Assembly: GCA_027405735.1 (NCBI GenBank)
Contig: JAPEHQ010000026.1
Span: 248,001 to 312,000 of the forward strand
Source: Mucor racemosus
Lineage: Eukaryota; Mucoromycota; Mucoromycetes; Mucorales; Mucoraceae
Reading direction: 5' to 3'
Length of the DNA: 64,000 nt
Part shown: positions 35,055-46,307 of the stretch, piece after piece
How positions within the stretch are numbered: the first letter of the stretch is position 1
Layout of the letters: the number at the start of each line of letters is the position of its first letter
Position numbers and translations under genes: made by a program
The notes under the pieces: model-generated
What the model was told of the DNA's origin: nothing
The model's database searches: none
What the model saw: only the letters and a program-made list of their open reading frames with translations

Positions 35055-36599
35055 CTAATGTTTTGCACGCTTTGACTCAATTTCTTCTATTTGATCATCA
35101 TAACTGTCAGAATAATGTGAACGTTTCTCAATAGTTTTCTCCACAACGCCCAATCTGTAAGCATAATCAACCTTGCCTTTGAAATGTGTAGGTAAACTCT
35201 TGTCAGATTTCACAGGACACCACTCGATATCTCTCATCTTAAATATATCAAAGTATTCGGATGGCTTATAATACAATGGCAATAGATAATCATTCCCGTT
35301 ATTACCATCAATCTCCACTTTCAAAATCAAACATTTCAATGGAGGACAATTTGAATAGGCCTTTATTGTAACTCCAACTTCAGATCCTACAGAGCCCACC
35401 GGAATGTATTCACTGGAAATAACCTTTTGGGACAAATACACATAATCGCCAAACAATTGAAGTTTTTCTCCACCGCGATAAGTCCATTTTGTTCCTCTTT
35501 TTTTCACTAATTGTCGTGTGAGATAAGGCTTATAAGCTTTGCATAACTTTTCTGTACTCTCGGATGAAAGTTTGACTACTGTAGCTGCAGGCAATAATGT
35601 TAATTTTAAAGGCATCTCTGATGAACTCCCCAGAGGATCTTCCTTTTCAACAATAGTTGGCCAAGCTAATCGTTGCTGAACTTTTCCATTTTTATACCCC
35701 TCTTTAACATGTTCTACAAGAGCCTTATTGTGAGTTTCAATAATATGTCTAATGACATTTTTCTCCCATTCAGGATTGTATTTAGGTCGAATTCCGGGCA
35801 CATAGATCACATCTCCATAATCAATAACTTGTGTATCTTTTACTGCATCTAGGTATTCTTTGAACTTTTTAACATGATGTATACGGTCATCCCACATGGT
35901 AACGTTTCTAATTGAAGGTATATTGTGAATAATGTTGAGAATAAAGCATGTTTTGAAATGCATGGTTGATTTGAATACGGAATTAGTTAAATTGTATGTG
36001 AGATATTGCTGTCCTTGCTTCACTTCCCATTGATTATCAGATACATGCTCGGGGTCAGGTCGAAGGCCCACCAAGTCGAATTGTAAACCTTTTGCATCAA
36101 GCATGGCTGGTACCAAAAGATGGAATGGGTGGTATCTTCTTCCTGTCAATACAATGGTCATAGTATCCTCATCATTGATGCAATCTCTGGCTTGCTGTAC
36201 AATATCCTCGTTCCAAAAGCCTTCCCAAGCATTTTTTTTCAATTCCTCAAAAGGGCCCAAGTCGAGACTACGAATATCTCTCCACCAGCCGGGTCCATAA
36301 ACGCTTTCTGCAGTTGCAACTCGAATAAGATTAGGATGCCAAATAGTAGGACTCAACAAAGGGGAGAAGAATAAAGTTGAATCAAAATCGAATATGGCCA
36401 ATTTTGTTGGTTTCTGTGTTGATTTGGATTGATAAAAAAAAGATTTTTCGTATTGACGTTGAAGAACTCCCTATCCATTGACAAAAAAAAAAAAAAAATC
36501 AGCCAATATTTACAATAACTAAACTTTACACTTAAATCCAAAACTTACAAGCTCATTTTGAGTTATTTCTTCGTATCGTGTTATCATCGACAAAGACAT
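35055..36599 (-). CDS. HAD-superfamily 'Swiss Army Knife' RNA-repair-like protein
   Basis: Protein of 488 residues; exons 36599-36549 and 36470-35055. The HAD nucleophile motif is complete in LAIFDFDSTLFFSPLLSPT (DxDxT). TIVLTGRR provides the motif II Thr and VTMWDDRIHHVKKF the motif IV acidic pair. This order, with WHP and GPGWW after motif I, matches the fungal HAD_SAK family (Pfam 'Swiss Army Knife RNA repair-like protein'). The C-terminal half (from about residue 260) is less conserved and could be a second nucleic-acid-handling domain. The end is basic/acidic (QIEEIESKRAKH). The biochemical substrate is unproven for this family; the name comes from domain associations. The short first exon joins in phase 0. 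Confidence 0.8.
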
Positions 36600-36751
36600 T
36601 TTAATTTTTATTTGAAATATTTAGGAAAAGAAGAGAGAGAAAAGACAATATTTGTACCTCTTTTTTTCAGGGTTTAATATGATGATAGAAATCGGAGATT
36701 TAAGTACGATAATGATGAAATAAAACAAGGTGATCTTTGAAACTAATCGAT

Positions 36752-37529
36752 TTAAACATCATGATATTCATGAATTGTAAAACGAGCTCGTACACCATTT
36801 TTATTAATCAAAAGATAATCGCGCAAATCGTTTTTCAAGACGACTTCTTTACTAGGATATTTGCGTCCACCTTCTTCTTTCTCGGGCTGTGTTACCTTCA
36901 AATTGGTTTTATAAAGGTAGGGTGCTAAAAATGGAATTGGTTGACTGGTGACAAGAATCAACTATTATATTTGACAGTTTTTTTTTTTTTTTTTTTTTTT
37001 GTAATCGATTAGTTTCAAGGGATTATTGTATTTTGATGTCAGAATTACTTACATTGACATAATTGAAATTGTCCTTATGGGGATAAGGTGTTGGTGGAGA
37101 AACCATGATCTAAATAACTTATTGTCAATATACGTAAAATTTAGATTTTGTAAGGTATGTATCTTTACTTGTTGCACTTTGGATAAGTCGCAATTAGTAT
37201 CAAGCTCGACTCTGTTGATAGCTCTGGGTTTCTTGTTGTCAAAATTAGTTATGATACCACAATTGCTGATCTACAATAATGTTAATACATAATCTGAAAG
37301 AGAAATATTCTAATTACATTACTTTAAGTGGTAAAACGCTTGAGCCAACATCTCTAATACGTTTCTAGTATTTCTATAAATCAGTTTTTTTTTTCTTGAA
37401 CTGGACTACACATGTGTATTTGTTTACCACTTCTTTATCTGATTGTTCTTGAATCCATTCCTTGGCAACAACATCAATCTCTTCCATGGCTTCCAAAGGA
37501 AATTCTTCTAATACGGGATCGGCAGACAT
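36752..37529 (-). CDS. Unrecognised 170-residue protein, five exons, all introns phase 0
   Basis: Exons 37529-37428, 37364-37323, 37270-37169, 37109-37053 and 36961-36752 encode 34, 14, 34, 19 and 69 residues. Every intron falls between codons and has GTAA-type donors and TAG acceptors. The N-terminus is acidic (MSADPVLEEFPLEAMEEIDV). The middle contains KRIRDVGSSVLPLKISNCG and INRVELDTNCDLSKVQQ, and the C-terminus LRDYLLINKNGVRARFTIHE. There is no signal peptide, transmembrane segment or cysteine cluster. It lies 152 bases upstream of the HAD protein start on the same strand. I do not recognise the family; consistent splicing and codon use make it a real gene. Intron 4 holds a poly(T) tract on the plus strand (about 36977-37000). 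Confidence 0.72.
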
Positions 37530-38119
37530 CTTGTGTTTATAAAGCGAGAAGTAAAATGCTCAATTTTGATTTAATTACTATGAAAAAGAAAAAATATTGA
37601 CGAAAAGGAAAATCGTCACAAGTAAAACATACTATTATCGGTTCTATAGTGCAACCTATATTAAATAAATCACTTTACAAGCTTACAGAGAACATAATTG
37701 CACAATTAACTAAAGCTAATTTAGTTTGTATGAATAATTTCGCATAATTTCAAGTAAATAAATGTATATATCAAAGTTTGATAGATCTTGAGAAAATACT
37801 GCAATCCATTCAGCGATAATACCCCTGATTCTAGGCTTACGGTATCCAAACCACAAACAACAATATTTAAAAATCATGAATTATACCAACATTATAATAT
37901 AAAATCTCTATTTCTTAGTATAGATATAATACAAATAGCTATAATACATCCTTAAATATCTCTATTGTACAAAATTATCGAACTCTTGTTGAGAAAATGA
38001 AATTTTCAAACCAAAACTGCAACATACAAAATATATTCTGAGTTTGAAATACAAAATGATGAAAATGAAAAAAAAATTGATGAAAAAATTAGGATTTTCA
38101 AATACGCAACAAAATGTGT
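37530..38119. other. Intergenic region
   Basis: AT-rich flank of the preceding gene leading into a dispersed repeat copy. No coding signal seen. Confidence 0.5.
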
Positions 38120-38830
38120 AGTAAGTCAACCTAGCATAATAAATGTTTTATGTACAACTTTGGATTTCACATCGAATAGTCTAATTTATAAAAATATTTG
38201 TCACACAAAATTTTCAGCAAAATTGATGTGAAATTTTGAAGGTTTTTAAGAGTTTCTGCTTTGAATTTATTAACAGTATTAAATCTAACACATTCAAATG
38301 ATAGCCCTCAAATTTAACTACAGATCAAGGTATTGCTTGTAGCTGTATCTGCATTTTTCATGGAGAAATTAACATTTTTGTATGATTTTTTGGGATCCAA
38401 AGAAAAAAGGACCTGTGGTACCTCATGAAAAATCTCAGGATGAATTAAGCACCAATTTTTTTTTACATCTTTTTTTTGGTTCTCCATCAAAATTTGAGAT
38501 ATTTCAGAAAACTAAATTGTTATAGACAATAATAAATTAGTAATACAACTTGAGCATAAAACCACGTTAGTTGATATACTGGATGCTTTAAAAATTACGT
38601 TAAAATGGTGAAAAAATGCAAAAAAAAATGAACACGCAAAAAAACGTTTGATGCTCAAATATGATATAATGCTTCTTAAACCAAGCAGATTACATTAAAA
38701 ATCAAGCTTGTATCTTAATTTTTTGCTGAGATAAGCAGCAGTAACGTTCCGACATTTAAGCAATGAAAAAGCGAACTTAGATATTCGAAAAGGCTGTTCT
38801 AAAGCAAGACAATTTCATAAATTTGACTAA
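38120..38830 (+). repeat. Dispersed AT-rich repeat, copy B
   Basis: Direct-orientation relative of copy A. Matching phrases in the same order include GTACAACTTTGGATTTC versus GTACAGTTTTGAATTC, GTGAAATTTTGAAGGTTTTT, TGCATTTTTCATGGAGAAA and TTAATTTTTTGCTGAGATA. It ends close to the first recognisable LRR codons of the following pseudogene, suggesting that the insertion removed that gene's 5' part. Confidence 0.6.
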
Positions 38831-38860
38831 ATTACCATTATCCTTTCAGGGGTACCAGTG

Positions 38861-40038
38861 TATTAATTTTTGTATATCATTGAGATTCGTCCCCAACTAA
38901 AATATTTGGACTTGACACATGCTGGCCTTCCAATTAGTTTTATGGAAATTATACACACGCAGACACCTCAGTTGGAGACTCTGTATTTATGCGACATCAA
39001 ACAAGCATTATGCGATCACTATGAAAGGCTGAAGGATATGCTTGAAAATAAGTAGGACAATGAATATAGTGCCCTAGCTAAATATCTTATTGATATACGA
39101 TTAAGGAATATGATACCTGATAGTTAGGACAGAGATACTGGTGGATTGCCAGTTTTCTGCATAACATACATGAGCAAAAAATATATAAATTTGAAGCACT
39201 TGACTATTGATGATATTAAAATGACAAAACATAGGCGGCCATAGTACGAAAACAAACTTAGCATGTTGGCTGCTTCCTTTCCTCGCCTTGAATCTTATAG
39301 TGTCAACGTATCACCAATTACTGATAGTATTGTACAAGCAATGGATAATTGCGATGCACAATTAAAGCATATTACTCTCTTTGATGACCCTTTAGATTAA
39401 ATCTACAATCTGAATTGTTCGTATCAAGCTGATTCAATTCAATCATTCACAATGAAAAACGCACAACTCAGCACATTCTCTATACACAGTTTATCAGGAC
39501 TTTTAGAACCTAAAATGTAAGCGTAGAGAGTATAGGTGGTGCTACGATATGTCTTGAATTGGTTTTGCAAGGGTTAAATCAATTAGAAACATTGAAGCTT
39601 CCAAATTGTGTTATTGAGCTTGGAGTTGGCATTGAGGAAGACTTTAAAGCAAAGTTGAAATCTTTGGTATTGAAAGAAGCAACTTTTGTTGAAACAGAAC
39701 CAAATAACTATCATTCGGTAGACTTTATGTCTTTTATTGCAAGAACATGCCCAGAATTATACAATTTAACCATCCAAGATCAATTCCAAGACCAATCTAA
39801 ATCATTCAAAATAGAATTCCCTCGTCGATATTTTACCTCCATCAATATTGATATCACCAATATAGATTGCTACAAAGTGTATAATGAAAACCAGATTTCA
39901 TGGTATGAGTTTGAAGGAAGAGCATTACAAGGATTCTCTCATAAGAAACCTAATTTGTTGGATAGATCATATGTTTTTATTGTTTATGAAGGATTTACTA
40001 GCCTAAATATAAAAGACAATAACATCTTAAACTGGTAA
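38861..40038 (+). pseudogene. Leucine-rich-repeat (F-box/LRR-type) protein gene, truncated and broken
   Basis: Successive LRR-like segments appear on the plus strand: LKYLDLTHAGLPISFMEII (from about 38895), LKHLTIDDIKM (about 39198), FPRLESYSVNVS (about 39280), LKHITLFDDPL (about 39364) and LNQLETLKLPNCVIELGVG (39574 on). The last open part runs to 40038 and looks well preserved. Frame-ending codons lie between them (near 39053, 39243 and 39398), and no start or F-box is present. The 5' side abuts repeat copy B. Fungal F-box/LRR proteins are substrate adaptors of SCF ubiquitin ligases and form large families in Mucorales; this copy is not functional as read. Confidence 0.65.
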
Positions 40039-40881
40039 TTGCATATACCACCAGTGAATAAAAGTCATCTTTCAAGGCAGAAATATATATATTTTTTTAG
40101 AAACAAAAAATACTAAAAATTATTATATATGTTTATTAATGTACATACAAAATTCTAAGTCTTCTTATAGTTTACTTCTGCTGGAACAACTCTTTAAAAT
40201 TATGCAAAAGAATTAAATCTGTACAAGGGCAAAATTTGTTTATATACCGCTCGAATGCTTCTTTCAATTTATATGGAAAAACTTCATTCGTGAGTATATA
40301 TCGAGGCCTATACAGTTAAACTATTGACATTCTTCCTATACTTATGATTTTGTATCAAGATGATAAGCAGGATTTAAAAAGAGCATGTCTTGCCTGCAAT
40401 TGCAGCTGTAGAAATGTGTATCACAAAACCTAATTCGATTGCTGAATGCGAATCTTATTCTGCGTAGCATTAAACAATATACCATGTCTATTTAAAAAAA
40501 GACATTTACAAATACAAGTACATATAGCAATAGCTTTGGTATAATCAATTACGGCATATCTCCATATTTGACCGAGCATTTCCGAGATTTTACAACACGA
40601 TTTTATCTTGAGAGCTGTCAAATTAGCAATACAAAGTTAAGCCCATGTAATGCATATTTCTCTCGGGAACATAAAAACTTGTATTCCAATGGCTATCGCA
40701 AGAATACTCCTTGTATAAAAATATATCCGTTTTTCATTCAAAAGATCTATAAATGTACTTTTCGCTTTCTGTCGAGAGGTAGAAAGACAGACATGTTTTT
40801 TGTTTATTAAATTATTCTGTGAAGGGTAAATAAACAATTAAATAAATATAAATGTACAGTAGTAATAGCATAATGATATAT
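40039..40881. other. Intergenic region downstream of COX17
   Basis: AT-rich DNA with no supportable coding exon or named repeat. Confidence 0.5.
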
Positions 40882-41085
40882 CTAGATTTTGAATCCCAAA
40901 TTACGCATGCAGGTAAGGTGAGCTTGGATAAGTTCTTGACAGTTCTCTTCTCCATTTTGAAAGATACATTGGTCACGGACCTTTTTGGTTTCGGGACAAG
41001 CACAACAAGGCTTGAGTGGTTTACCGTCTTTTCCAATAGGAAGTTCTCCAGAAACGGTTGAAGTTGTCTTTACAGATTCTGCCAT
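40882..41085 (-). CDS. COX17: Cytochrome c oxidase copper chaperone Cox17
   Basis: Single-exon gene of 67 residues, the usual family length. It delivers Cu(I) to Sco1 and Cox11 in the mitochondrial intermembrane space during complex IV assembly. The copper-binding [16 protein letters not shown] block is intact, followed by the twin CX9C helices (C-x9-[14 protein letters not shown] and [12 protein letters not shown]). There is no cleavable presequence, consistent with Mia40-dependent import through the twin CX9C motif. The start is the only ATG in range, and the last residues GFKI are typical. A relic of an unrelated gene ends 64 bases upstream. Confidence 0.97.
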   Translation of the reverse strand: MAESVKTTSTVSGELPIGKDGKPLKPCCACPETKKVRDQCIFQNGEENCQELIQAHLTCMRNLGFKI

Positions 41086-41148
41086 AATGTGAATAAATGA
41101 ATATAAAATCTAACAAAAGAAGAAATTTGTAGGGGTTGTTTTCAATGT

Positions 41149-41520
41149 TTAAAAAGGTAGAGCAGGGACAGTCACCGTTGAAGTTTTAGTAAGCTTCACT
41201 AATCGAATATGTTTACCCTTTTCAAAGGCCCAATGGGGTTCTATATGATAAATTTCACCATTACAAATAGCTGATTACAATAAAAGAATGATCTCCTGAT
41301 TGGTTTGTAAACATATTCCTTTTTTAATAGTAGTGGTGAAACAATGAGCTTTGCTGTCTTTCACTGCAAATCGAATTGAAATTGCTCTCGTTTTGCATAT
41401 TTATCACACCAGGAACCAGTTTGATGGCCATTTGCAGGAAGCATGAATAATGCTTTTCACCATCAATAATAACGATTGTCAAAAAAGCATTCTTTATTTT
41501 ACGAGAATGAGTAAGGATGT
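41149..41520 (-). pseudogene. Relic of an unidentified protein-coding gene
   Basis: On the minus strand, protein-like stretches follow one another: NAFLTIVIIDGEKHYSCFLQ, then after a frame change RAISIRFAVKDSKAHCFTTT, then after an in-frame TAA AICNGEIYHIEPHWAFEKGK, ending at a TAA at 41149-41151. At least one frameshift and one stop break it, and no intron explains both. I do not recognise the family. Confidence 0.4.
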
Positions 41521-42039
41521 GACAAAATATAATATATAATACATCATTTAATATTGTTTACTGCTGTCCATATTAATGAAGTTTCGGCTTGGAATTCTTT
41601 TATTGTGGGCTAGACTTGGTAACGGAAATATTGCTAGGCATGCTAACGTTAATGTTCATACATCGAAATAATAAATCCCATGCAGGCTACATAATATGAA
41701 CTAGGTATTTCAAATACTAGAGTTGTCTTTATTGCTACAGTGTACTGAGACTAATCATTTGTTATTTAAATTGTTGCTTTTACGAACATCTAACAATAGT
41801 TTGTATACTTCTTTTGATTATAAAAGCTAAACAATTACGTTCCATAATCTTTTTTTTAGTTAAATAATCAATAAAAAAGTATTCTCATCTTATAAATTAC
41901 ATCTGGTTTGGTTTTGTTACATTCTATAAATGACAAATTTCATTATTGTGATACTCGGTGTGAGTTACACTCCATAAGTTAAAAGGATCTAGATATCTTG
42001 TAGATGCTACCTAATCAAGTAAAATTTAATTTTTAGAGT
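41521..42039. other. Intergenic region
   Basis: AT-rich with nothing recognisable between the gene relic and repeat copy C. Confidence 0.5.
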
Positions 42040-43660
42040 TTTCAACCTTCAAAATCGCAGTGTATCCTCGTTTTTATAACTAGCCTCATACCAAATACTT
42101 TTTAAAATTACCTTAGATACTCTGTTAAATAGATATTAATTAATAATTGCATTACGCTACGCGTTCCTAAGTTTACTTTATATCGCACGAAAAAAGGCTC
42201 AAAAACGAGTAAAATTTACTACTTTTTCTTTTTTAAACTGGGTTCAATTTTTTATCCCTATGTAATTTTTTTTTTCATTAAATAACGCCAAAGAAAAAGT
42301 ATATCCGGTTGTACCTGAGATGTTCAACTTTAATCCAAAAACGTGTTTTCAAGAATATCCTATCTGTAGAAGGAGGAATTATTTTTTTAACGCTAATGTT
42401 TCAGATTTTTACAGACATTTCCTATTTCCTTGCTTAAAATTGAAAACTTCGAGGCTTCATATCTCTACGAAATATTAAGTTAGGCTAGCATTTTTTAATA
42501 ATAAAACTTACTTGGTTTAAAATGCTCTATAACATATTTAAGTATGAAGAAATTCTGAGTATTTTTATTTTTTTCCAATTTCTTGACATTTTGAAGTAGA
42601 TTTTAAAGTGTTCGTTAAATTGAGCAGCATTTTTTTCACATTCATGGCATCGACCTCAATGAGCTCTACCGGACCCAATTTAGTTTTTTTCTTTCAAAAC
42701 ATTGACTTTTCGTGGAGATATTCTCAAAAACATGTATAAAAGAAATATTATCCAATTTTGATGGGTATACCCTCATCCCAAATTCTGAATTTGTAAATAA
42801 AAACGACAAAAAACTCGTTTTCTCTAAGTAAAATGTAGCTAAAAGGTCTAGCAATAGCTAAATTGATAGATAGTTTTGCAGTAGTGCATCATCTCAATTA
42901 CTTATATGTAAACCATAATTATGAAAATTGATATGTATCTTTTTCATAGAACAGTAATTCTTATTATATATAGTAAAAGTCTATTTATTTGAATCACAAA
43001 TTATATGTCAAATTCGTGTATATAAATTTGACATTTGGTACAACAACCTAATCAAATGTATTCAAAAAATATAGAACCAAAGAACTTGTTGATAAACAAG
43101 TCCATGAAGAAGAACCAATAACTGTTCCATTTACCAATGTAACTAACAACTTAATATATTCACCTAACCTTTCTAGATATTCATTGGTCAACAGCAATGA
43201 TCCATCACTTGTATATTCCCCATTCCTTCAAATCAGACAATTAATATAAATAGCAGAGTATTTTAATTAGCTATGAGTAATCCTAATTATATTTGAAAAG
43301 GAGTAAAACAACATCTTACACAATATTCTACGTGTTTTTAATTTCAGTTTTTCACAATAATCGTCAAAAAACCTCCAAAATTTCGATTACATCTTACACA
43401 AAATCTAATTTAAAATGCTTGTCAGAATTTTATTTAGATGGATGCAGGATTTAAAACTGTACAAAAATTATTTAATAAGCTAGATTTACTTATTTTGCAG
43501 TTCATGAGTGATCAAACGAATTTGTTTTTTGAATCATTTTTCAATTGATTTTACAAATTAATTTTGGAATTCAGTTATCATTGGCTGTAAGCCATAATGT
43601 GAACTATTATTTTGATTATTTCGACAAAAAATGCAGGACAACCTTCAACAGGATCTATCT
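42040..43660 (-). repeat. Dispersed AT-rich repeat, copy C (inverted relative to copy A)
   Basis: The segments about 42040-42900 and 43380-43600 are the reverse complement of copy A (21520-22720), in matching order, with unrelated DNA of about 0.4 kb between them. Clear blocks are ATGCTCTATAACATATTTAA, GGGTATACCCTCATCC, and the pair TTTTAAAACTG/AGTTTTGAAT near 43450. The two copies lie 20 kb apart in inverse orientation. Confidence 0.65.
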
Positions 43661-44265
43661 TCTTGTGAACACAAAAAATTAACGTCACCTCAACTCAGGC
43701 GGTTAGTTTTTATAATCGATTTCAGGCCAATTTTTGGTTAATTTTAGAGGATTATTGCTCTTAATATTTTGACATTAGCCATCAATCCTTTTATTTTAGC
43801 ACAGATATCAATAGCTCATAGAGAAAAAGTACATCTTGTTTGAAAATCTGACGTAATTTGACTCAATATTGGACGAAAACAACTATCCAAACCTAATATT
43901 TACAACCTTAAAAAACTAACAAAGAAAACCCTATAACGACGGATTTCGATCCTCATGACTTTCGACTTCACATGAGAGTAGAGACGTATCTTCGACATAA
44001 TGTTTTCAAAGGTCAACTTCCACAACCTACTGTGTGTTGAGAAAATCATTACCAAAATGCACTCATGGATCGCTGTATATTTTCATTGATGAAAACAATT
44101 GAAATAGAATCTCTATGAATACCGATCCAGGTAAGTTGCCACTCTGCTTCACTGCTTGTATGGGCATAATAGGCATGGATAGGTGTATACTAAAAGTATT
44201 TCAGATATCAGCTACTTTGAGTTATTTTGTATTTGGTAAGTTTTAACAACAAATTGGTTCCCTGC
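43661..44265. other. Intergenic region left of the mariner element
   Basis: AT-rich, no recognisable gene. Confidence 0.5.
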
Positions 44266-44267
44266 TA

Positions 44268-44480
44268 CAGTGAGTTCCAAAACCCTTTCAATGTTTTGAA
44301 ATTTTGAATGAGACTAGCCATATCTTTCGCAATTTCAATCGGAGATACTTTAAATTTCTATTATAAGTAATTTAAAATATTTCCAATAATTTGCAAAAAG
44401 TCCGACCTAATTATTTAAAGTTCCGCAAAAAATATGTCAATTCAAAAACGGGTACATCATTGAAAGGGTTTTGGAAGCAT
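44268..44480 (+). repeat. Left terminal inverted repeat of the mariner element (213 bp)
   Basis: Nearly exact reverse complement of 46093-46305. Within it, TTCCAAAACCCTTTCAATG (44275-44293) recurs inverted at the inner border (44458-44476), so each TIR has matching 19-bp sites at both ends facing opposite ways. These are probably two transposase-binding sites. Confidence 0.9.
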
Positions 44481-44514
44481 TACCAAAAAAAAATTGAAGT
44501 TTATTTAAACGCAG

Positions 44515-46008
44515 TTAATAATCAATGCCGTAACCCTTTGCTTTAATGCAAGCTTTCAAACGATCAGGCATACTCGAAATAACCCTTTGGCATTCCTCAA
44601 CTGTTATTTTTCTTACCAAATCTCTTGTGTTCTCTTCCAAATGTCATTCATGCCTTCTGATATATCATACGTTTACCCAGATGTAGAAATCCAGGAACAA
44701 CTATTGAAATCCAACATGGCATGACCTTTAGTAACTCATACTAAATGTCATACATAACCACTAGCATTAACAGCGACTATCAGGAACATTCAGGAACAAT
44801 CCGTAGCAATGAAACATAAGCAATCCTACATCTTATTCAAATAATACAATCACAGATTCCCAATTCCACAAATTCCATTGTATATGATTTGTTCCCAAAT
44901 CATATCAAGTACCTCAATACCCGCCGGCAATTCATTAATAATATTGATAATCATATAACCATTTAGAAAACATATAAATACAAAGCATCAATGAATTAAT
45001 AAAATGTATCTTTTAGCAGAGTATTTTCTATATTAGTATCTTTTGATATAACACCTTCTGGAGGTGTATCATATTCATTTAAACGGATTTTCAATAACCT
45101 ACACATATTTTCAATGGAATTGAGGTCTGTGGATTGTGCTGGCCATGACATTACTCTATATTCTTTTGTTTCGAAGTGTTTTTTCATTAACTTCGAGGTG
45201 TGTTTGGAATCATTGTCTTGCTGAAGAATGACTTGATTACGACGTAGCTTCAATTTTTGGCACATATCGTCAATGGATTTCTCCAAATCGTCATCAACAA
45301 TAGTTTTGTATAGTTCAGAGTTCATATTACCTTCGATCTTGCACAACCAGCCAACACCAGACCAAGAAATAGTGCTCCAAATCATGATGCGATCATCTCC
45401 ATGCTTTCTTGTTTTTTTGGTATGCCTAGGTTTTATCTCCTCGTTGTCTTTTTTCCAGCACCAAATACAACCATCAGAGTTAAAACGGTTAATTCCAGCC
45501 TCATCGGTAAATATAACACGTTTCCAGTCCTCCAAAGTCCAATCAATTTTGTTTTTGTACCAGCGGAGGCGATCCTTCGCATTTTCATCACTAATTTCTG
45601 GCTATTTTATCTTAGGTAATGCGCCTAAACCATTATCCGGAAGAGTCCTACGTACAGTATTCGCACTGACATTAACGTGTAGATTACGACGAAACTCTTT
45701 TTTGGCTTGTACCGCATTATCCAAGCCACCTTTGGTGATTTCATGGACACAATATCTCTTATCCACAGTAGTCAGCTTAGATGGTTGGCCTCCTTTAAGT
45801 TTTTCTCGGTCAGGACAGGCCTTTTTCCAATACGACGTACTGTGGCTTGACTAACATCTACACGACGAGCAATTTTCGAAACGGTATGGCCTGAATTTAA
45901 CAGAGAGATAACATCATTACGTTTGGCATCTGATACAGTTTTGATCTTGATGATTTTGCTTGAAACTACTAGTAAAAAAGGTAAGGTAAAAGTTGAAAAA
46001 CATCTCAT
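44515..46008 (-). pseudogene. Tc1/mariner transposase, inactivated
   Basis: The reading starts near 46008. A helix-turn-helix N-terminus (ISLLNSGHTVSKIARRVDVS) leads to a frame shift near 45785-45800, after which GQPSKLTTVDKRY resumes. A TAG at 45603-45605 follows PKIK. The catalytic domain is well kept: first Asp in IFTDEAGINRF, second Asp in ILQQDNDSKHTS, and Glu in DLNSIENMCRLLK with 34 residues between the last two (DD34E). After EYDTPPEGV the reading enters the inserted LTR. The true C-terminus (SSMPDRLKACIKAKGYGIDY) lies beyond it at 44515-44580. At least three lesions make it non-functional. Confidence 0.88.
44658..45053 (-). mobile_element. Solo LTR (396 bp) nested in the mariner transposase
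   Basis: The segment has TG...CA ends with near-matching inverted termini (TGATATATCA on the plus strand, TGTTATATCA on the minus strand). It is flanked by the 5-bp target duplication CCTTC at 44653-44657 and 45054-45058. Removing it restores continuity of the transposase reading from TPPEGV into the C-terminal part. No internal retrotransposon sequence remains, as expected after LTR-LTR recombination. Orientation is inferred and could be the opposite. Confidence 0.82.
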
Positions 46009-46092
46009 ATATTTTCCGCATATTTCTCTATTTTATAAGATATCCAGCGTTAATGTACAAGCTGTGGGCTACTAAATTGTAATTTTTATCCT

Positions 46093-46305
46093 ATGCTTCC
46101 AAAACCCTTTCAATGATGTACCCGTTTTTGAATTGACATATTTTTTGCGGAACTTTAAATAATTAGGTCGGACTTTTTGCAAATTATTGGAAATATTTTA
46201 AATTACTTATAATAGAAATTTAAAGTATCTCCGATTGAAATTGCGAAAGATATGGCTAGTCTCATTCAAAATTTCAAAACATTGAAAGGGTTTTGGAACT
46301 CACTG
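46093..46305 (-). repeat. Right terminal inverted repeat of the mariner element (213 bp)
   Basis: Mirror of the left TIR, ending GGAACTCACTG next to TA. It has the same pair of 19-bp subterminal sites. Confidence 0.9.
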
Positions 46306-46307
46306 TA

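Larger units (their letters stand above)
44268..46305 (-). mobile_element. Tc1/mariner-type DNA transposon with nested solo LTR
   Basis: A 2038-bp element bounded by inverted repeats beginning CAGTGAGTTCCAAAACCC and flanked by TA at 44266-44267 and 46306-46307, the target duplication of this superfamily. It carries a DD34E transposase on the minus strand, now disabled, and a 396-bp LTR inserted in the transposase's 3' part. Without the LTR and its duplicated target bases the element would be about 1.64 kb, a normal size. Confidence 0.92.
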
